NCBI RefSeq assembly: GCF_026151205.1
Contig: NC_087076.1
Span: forward strand, 3,557,902 to 3,621,901
Direction of reading: 5' to 3'
DNA: 64,000 nucleotides
Source of the DNA: Bolinopsis microptera
Lineage: Eukaryota > Ctenophora > Tentaculata > Lobata > Bolinopsidae
Positions 58,907 to 64,000 of the stretch are shown here, one piece after another. Numbering within the stretch: the stretch's first letter is position 1; every line of letters starts with the position of its first letter. The notes below the pieces were generated by a model that saw only the letters and a list, made by a program, of their open reading frames with translations, was not told where the DNA came from and searched no databases. A program made the position numbers and the translations under genes.

Positions 58907-59103
58907 TACTATTACTATTACATAATCATGATACATGATAGGTTAAGTCATAAATAGATGCCAATGGGTCACAAAATTAAGATCTTGAAGAAATTCTTAA
59001 GAATTTTTAGTTTTCTAAATGCACCACAGCGAGCATGCAAACCTGGCTATCAGCATTCCACATCTTATCTGGTATCTACTGCAACTGTACTAAGTATAGT
59101 TGC

Positions 59104-59628
59104 TTGGCACTGCTAACCAAGTTGGCACTGCTAACCAAGTTGGCACTGCTAACCAAGTTGGCACTGCTAACCAAGTTGGCACTGCTAACCAAGTTGGCAC
59201 TGCTAACCAAGTTGGCACTGTTTACCAAGTTGGCACTGCTTACCAAGTTGGCACTGCTTACCAAGTTGGCACTGCTAACCAAGTTGGCACTGCTAACCAA
59301 GTTGGCACTGTTTACCAAGTTGGCACTGTTTACCAAGTTGGCACTGCTTACCAAGTTGGCACTGCTTACCAAGTTGTCACTGCTAACCAAGTTGTCACTG
59401 CTAACCAAGTTGGCACTGCTTACCAAGTTGGCACTGTTTACCAAGTTGGCACTGTTTACCAAGTTGGCACTGCTTACCAAGTTGGCACTGCTTACCAAGT
59501 TGTCACTGCTAACCAAGTTGTCACTGCTAACCAAGTTGGCACTGCTTACCAAGTTGGCACTGTTTACCAAGTTGGCACTGTTTACCAAGTTGGCACTGCT
59601 TACCAAGTTGGCACTGCTAACCAAGTTA
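59104..59628. repeat. 18-bp minisatellite with 7-unit higher-order repeat
   Basis: 29 units of GGCACTGCTAACCAAGTT and three variants: B (TTTACC), C (CTTACC) and D (GTCACTG). Order: six A, then B C C A A, then B B C C D D C twice, then B B C A. Since 18 is a multiple of 3, five of six frames stay open for the whole length (for example ALLTKL repeats); these are not taken as genes, since no splice, start or domain evidence supports one. Confidence 0.97.
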
Positions 59629-60499
59629 ACCTCATTTTAAAGTTTTAACGGAAGCTATGTTGAAAGTGATTGAATTATGATAAATGTTAAAATACTAAAG
59701 AACTTGGCGAGGAATTTTTAAATTGTTTTAGACAGACTTGTCAGTGAAGAAAATGAGGGTAAATGATATGTTTTCCAAAGCTTGTTTTCTAAATAACGAG
59801 TGGAATGTGACCTCTAAGACATGAAGGCTATAAAAAATAGACTATATTGTTGAGCAACATTAAACATGTGCGGTGGATACGGAATCGCACTATTGACATT
59901 TGACCGCACTTTTTCGCACCATCGGCCGATATTCGTTCCATTATGTTTGTGTAATTGGTACCGTTGTTTATAATGTCAATGTGATAAGATCGAAATGCCT
60001 ACAACTATGGTTAGGGTCAAACGATTTTCATGACGTAACATCGGAAATAAGGATTACTTTTACAAATCAGATGACAAGTTAATAATAAATGTTGGATTCC
60101 GCAGCCACCGTAATTAATGCAACTTTTAATATTATCGATATTTGATAAAGAAACAAAAAGAGGAAAGAATGCAAAGAGGGCGAATGATCTTATATAATAA
60201 TTTAATTATATTTGTAGTTAGAAAATATTATAGTTTTCCGGACTTAGTTTTAGCTTCTACACACAATGTGTTACACTATTGAATACTCTGCATAAATTAT
60301 GCTCGTCAATTAGCCCCATTTATCCATCTAAATGTAAAACCTTCTGTGATGGTAATTCTAGAATTAAATTAAATATTAATATATTAAATTAAATAAAATC
60401 GTAAATCTAAAATTATAAATCTTAAATTTTCAGAAATGTACCCCTAGTTCAACACGTATTGTAAAAAACCCTTAAGTTCGACTTTACAGGGGGATCATG
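59629..60499. other. Gene-free AT-rich stretch
   Basis: No supported gene. One segment (59876-59920, TCGCACTATT then CCGCAC) is echoed at 60888-60920, suggesting an old element whose limits I cannot place. Confidence 0.45.
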
Positions 60500-60770
60500 C
60501 ACTTAGTACTGGACGTGACGTTGGGGTGGTGGGTCATATTTTCTTCCAACACAGTTAGTACGTTTGTACTAAGTGGTGGGTCTGCTGCTCATTTCCCAGA
60601 AAAACAGTTAGTACATGGTACTTAGGGGATATCTTATTTTATATACCAAGACACAGTTAGTACCGTGATTTCTGAACACTTAGTTAAGGGGGTGGGTGTC
60701 TAAATTATTATCTGAAAAATACAGTTGGTACTGCAAAGGGGATGGGTGGGTCTTTTGAAAAATTCTAAAA
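60500..60770. repeat. Cluster of AGTTAGTAC motifs and small inverted pairs
   Basis: CAGTTAGTAC (or CAGTTGGTAC) occurs four times and its approximate inverse GTACTAAGTG, GTACTTAG or ACTTAG several more times. They are separated by GGTGGGT-type G-rich pieces. Neighbouring motifs pair, for example CAGTTAGTACGTTTGTACTA, giving a row of short hairpins. Confidence 0.6.
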
Positions 60771-61038
60771 TTACACTTAGTGATAGTCGACCTAAAGGTT
60801 GCAAATTTGACGAATTGGTCTGCTCAATTGCGGTGTTTTTGTCTCAAAATTTGCCGCACATAAAAACATTTAGAGTTTAGACAGATGCGGATTCGCACTA
60901 TTTGCAAAATATTACCGCACCTAAAATGTTGCGTCCGAACTGTCACGTGTCAAAAATATGCTTCGCCAAAGTCCACATCAGTGATGTAATCACAGTGCTG
61001 GCAAGCACGACCGGTGCATTTATTGTGGGTATACTATG

Positions 61039-61083
61039 TACCCCCTTTACTATTATACCCCCTTTACTATTATACCCCCTTTG
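61039..61083. repeat. 17-bp tandem repeat, 2.6 copies
   Basis: TACCCCCTTTACTATTA repeated head to tail. Confidence 0.9.
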
Positions 61084-61105
61084 GTACACGTTACAAGCCT
61101 CTTTC

Positions 61106-61162
61106 GTGCACGCGAAGCGTGCACTCCGGCCGGAGGAGGCGGCCGAAGGCCGCCGCCTCCGG
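61106..61162. repeat. Two adjacent GC-rich hairpins with GAA loops
   Basis: 61106-61124 is GTGCACGC-GAA-GCGTGCAC, perfect. 61130-61162 is a 15-bp stem (CCGGAGG-x-GGCGGCC and its inverse) around GAA, with one mismatch. Both stand out in AT-rich sequence. The first contains GCGAAGC, a heptamer known to form an unusually stable DNA mini-hairpin. Confidence 0.9.
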
Positions 61163-61169
61163 CAGGAGT

Positions 61170-62547
61170 TTTTCAGGCATTAAGACTCATCGGAAGTCGT
61201 TCAGCAGATTTAATTTTAGTTCAAAACATTCTAATTTGATGTCAAAGATGACAGGAATAAAAAATAGTTATGTTGAGATTTTTAAGAAATTTGCATAAAA
61301 TACTCGCCAGCACTGTTATACGAAATTCGGTAAAAAACCCAAAATCGCCATATTCAGGAGCCTTAATAACCATGTTAAAATCGAGTTAGAGATCTGAAAT
61401 TTTTCAGAGCGTCTAGACGTTGACCAAATCGACTGCAAAAAAAGTTTCAGGTCTCAGGATCATCGGGAAATGGGTTTTCTAGAACCCCTGTTTTACGATA
61501 GATTGTCGTGATACATACATACATACATATATTCAGGGATAGACGCTTTGCCAGTCAAATGTAGCCTGTTTTTAATTGTCCATAGATTCAAAAGTATAAA
61601 AGATACAGCAATTTCCGACCACAGGTCTTGAAAATAATTGTTTACACTTTAGTTTACATTGTATAAACAAATTATTTGACGTCATGAACACCCCTTGATG
61701 ACGTCATCAAGTTAACCGTTTTTAAAACTTGATTTTTGACAAAGTAATAACTTTTAAAAATGATTTTACACCATTAAAAAGTAATTGAATTCAAAATCTG
61801 AGGAATTTTTCATCTTAGATAATTGTTCAAGCATTCTGAAAATCTACCGGAAAGTTTTTCTAGCTTGCTCCTTCATAAAGATATTCGTGATTGAAGTTTG
61901 TGCTTTTTTGAAGAATTATTTTATAAAAACGTCAATTTTGCGATTTAGTATTCTCTGATGTTGGGCCATGCCTTGGGTTGTGGAGCTCAGTTCTGCTTCC
62001 TATAGGTATAAATTGTGCATTAGGCTAGTTTTAAAGTTGAAAATCGAAAAGTTGCACACGTGGGGACACGCCCAAATTGATGGAAAATTGCTAAAATCAC
62101 TGAAAATTGCTGTTTTCGTCATTTTCTGTCAACTTTAGAGTGCCGTTGTGATTACTGTTCTTCTTGAAATACTTTGAAACTTTGCATGCTTATCAAGCTA
62201 TATATAAAACAATTACACGCAAAAATTTACGGCGATTCAATATTGGATGCGCACGCAACGTCCGCTCAAAGTTTGCACGTGCGAAAAGTGAGAATTTTGC
62301 TCATTCGTGATTTCCAACAAATTCTGCTTTTTAATGTCATTATATATGAATTTAATGCCAACTTGAATGAGTATAAAGTGGCATATTCAGTCAGTGATCG
62401 ACCGATATGCTTACCTAAACACAAGGAAATGTTTTTAAAGGAAAAATTTCTAAATCGTGGAAACTTCCTCCTTATTAATATTAATGAAGATATCAGTTTA
62501 TATTTCGACGTTATAAAGTACCCTGACATTATAATCAAAAAGAGATG
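61170..62547. other. Gene-free AT-rich stretch
   Basis: A short TACATACATACATA microsatellite is at 61511. A 124-codon frame at 62174-62548 has no recognisable feature and an opposing frame of similar length, so I do not call it. Nothing else is supported. Confidence 0.5.
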
Positions 62548-62891
62548 ATATTTTACCAAAACCCATAATCATGGGTAGAGTGGACCGCTGCCAGTGTCTC
62601 TCTTTCCCAAACAAAAGGAAATGATATTAATTTGATTGACCGTTCTCAAATGCAAAATGATACCGAGAATGAAATCGGTCCCTCGCTTTTCCCATTCATT
62701 TACAATTGTAATAGATTAAGAAGAACTACCCAAAGGCATCTGTGGGGGAAAAGCGAGCGACCGATTTCATTCTCGGTATCATTTTGCATTTGAGAACGGT
62801 CAATCAAATTAATATCATTTCCTTTTGTTTGGGAAAGAGAGACACTGGCAGCGGTCCACTCTACCCATGATTATGGGTTTTGGTAAAATAT
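62548..62891. mobile_element. 344-bp foldback element with 146-bp arms
   Basis: 62548-62693 and 62746-62891 are inverted copies with at most one or two mismatches (arms start ATATTTTACCAAAACCCATA). The 52-base spacer (TACAATTGTAATAGATTAAG, AAGAACTACC, AAGGCA-CTGT) also occurs, diverged, at 30920-30980 without the arms. It is MITE- or foldback-like, recently formed judging by arm identity. Confidence 0.85.
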
Positions 62892-62947
62892 GAAGATATA
62901 AAAACTATTGGTAAATGTGTACTGATTGGAATAATATGTTAAACCTT

Positions 62948-63029
62948 ACCTGGGGACACCAGGCTATTATGTTCATTAACATAATAGAATAGAGATTAGG
63001 CGGAATGACAGGCTGAGCGCGGCCCAGTA
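62948..63029 (+). repeat. CCTGGGG-palindrome repeat family, copy 4
   Basis: ACCTGGGGACACCAGGCTAT (one base changed in the palindrome), AATAGAGATTAGGCGGAATG, ACAGGCTGAGCGCGGCCCAG, then TA. This is the most complete copy. Confidence 0.85.
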
Positions 63030-63252
63030 AGTTAAACCCAGAACAGTATTATCAACTCACTCTGTTGTTGTTAAATGCTTAATACAACTCCTCTGACATA
63101 TCGAACTGTTATGTTAATTATCTCAAGAGATCATTTTTGGGACCTACATATTCAATATTTAAACATTATTAAGATTATTGCAATTTAAGATTTAAGCAAT
63201 TTCATGTTGACTGTCTACTACTAGTACTACTACTACTACTATTGTGTCCGAG

Positions 63253-64000
63253 CTAAGTCCGAGCTACGCCAGATAACCCCCTCCATATATCCCTGTCCCG
63301 CATTAGGGTTCGTAGTTCCTCTTTAGAGTTTGTCCCAACTTCCTTCAGTAACATAGACAAGTAGCTTTGTCTTGGTCGGCCTTGCTGTGCTCTACCTTTC
63401 GTAGGTTCCCATAAAACTAAATCACTGGCAAGTAGCTCAGGATGTCGGATGCAGTGTCCCGCAATTTTTAATCTCCTGCTTCGTAACTTGTTTGACAGCC
63501 TTGGTAGGCTACCATACAAAGTTATATTGCTGACCTTGTCCTTCCATGAGATACCCAGCACCATACGGAACATCTTTGTGTATGTCCTGTCCAAACTTTT
63601 CTCTTGAGCCTTTGTCAGTGTCCAGGTTTCTGTTCCGTAGAGCAGTATGAGCAATCTAATCTTGAGGCTCTTTGAAAGTTTGGATTTCCAGATATCCTTC
63701 AGTCTATGTAGGGCACCCCACGCTTTTCCCTGTCTAACCCTTATCTCCCTATCTGTGCTCTCAATCCAGGAGCCTAAGTAGATGAAATCATCCCCATTTT
63801 CTATGGCTTCCCCGGATCGACTTTGTAGGTCGCTAGATCGATCCTCCATATTCAGTGTCATGACCTTGGTCTTGCCTTCGTTTATGTGTAGTCCCACGCT
63901 TGCTGCCGCCGATTCTACTCTGAGCAGGAACTCGTTAGCCTTGTCCATGTCCTCAGATAAAAGTGCTATATCATCTGCAAAGTCCACATCGGTGATGATC
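63253..64000 (-). pseudogene. LINE reverse-transcriptase C-terminal part (RTE-like), truncated by the window edge
   Basis: The minus-strand frame is open from the window edge to the stop at 63253, at least 244 residues. It has the RT catalytic FADDIALLS, then the palm/thumb pieces INEGKTKVMTLN and DDFIYLGSWI, LLYGTETWTLTKAQEKSLD, and the end KIAGHCIRHPE, KGRAQQGRPRQSYLSMLL. These match the RTE/Nimbus-type 'craft' of LINE ORF2 from invertebrates. The 3' end lies near 63222, where (CTA)n repeats give a typical LINE tail. The endonuclease would be beyond 64000. This part of the frame is unbroken, so the copy may be fairly young; whether the whole element is intact cannot be seen. Confidence 0.9.

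Noticed and set aside
59035-59648. Open frames of about 180-200 codons on both strands with LLTKLA-type repeats
   Set aside because: The unit is 18 bp, so frames stay open by arithmetic on both strands; there is no splice, start or domain support.
62174-62559. 124-codon frame and its 97-codon opposite
   Set aside because: No domain, signal or splice evidence; an AT-rich frame with a comparable antisense frame is best explained by chance.

Overview
This is AT-rich animal DNA: genes are split by introns with GT-AG borders (one GC-AG case), coding exons have phases that join cleanly, and much of the rest is transposon and repeat sequence. The gene set (NRAMP metal transporter, CREB-regulated transcription coactivator, ISCA2, SART3, a DEG/ENaC channel) is metazoan. 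CRTC and a DEG/ENaC channel exclude fungi and plants. The short compact genes and the mix of elements suggest an invertebrate, perhaps a non-bilaterian such as a cnidarian, but the sequence alone does not fix the phylum.

Layout, left to right. 1-2800: the 3' half of an NRAMP (SLC11) gene on +. 2800-9711: no host gene; three non-autonomous DNA elements lie close together (4728-5972 with TA duplication, 6396-8060 with a 9-bp duplication, 8206-9711 with TTAA), preceded by small inverted-repeat elements. 9869-26880: a CRTC gene on +, 12 predicted exons, several of them tiny. Its 10.9-kb intron contains a 3.4-kb pogo/Tigger-like element with a LINE remnant inside it, and two large minisatellites (14-bp and 26-bp units). 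27311-35300: gene-poor, a mosaic of GC-rich dispersed repeats in an AT-rich background, one TA-flanked element, a 114-nt hairpin and a poly(A)-tailed insertion. 35399-36436: ISCA2 on +. 37275-53394: SART3 on +, 13 exons. Its introns contain three genes on the opposite strand: a DEG/ENaC channel (38566-40663), an 86-residue predicted secreted protein (44624-45028) and a long disordered protein (46055-48546). 54153-56221: another G-ended DNA element with unexplained open frames. 56695-58096: a four-exon, four-membrane-segment protein on -. 58100-64000: repeats (a perfect 73-bp palindrome, an 18-bp minisatellite with higher-order structure, GC-rich GAA-loop hairpins, a 344-bp foldback) and, at the right edge, a LINE reverse-transcriptase fragment on -.

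The genes look like unrelated housekeeping and signalling genes, not a cluster with a shared pathway. The less ordinary features are the transposon architectures (a palindromic subterminal block repeated in direct orientation at both ends), the nested antisense genes in SART3, two single-base frame breaks in SART3 that look like homopolymer errors, and several unrecognised small genes found only by joining exons.
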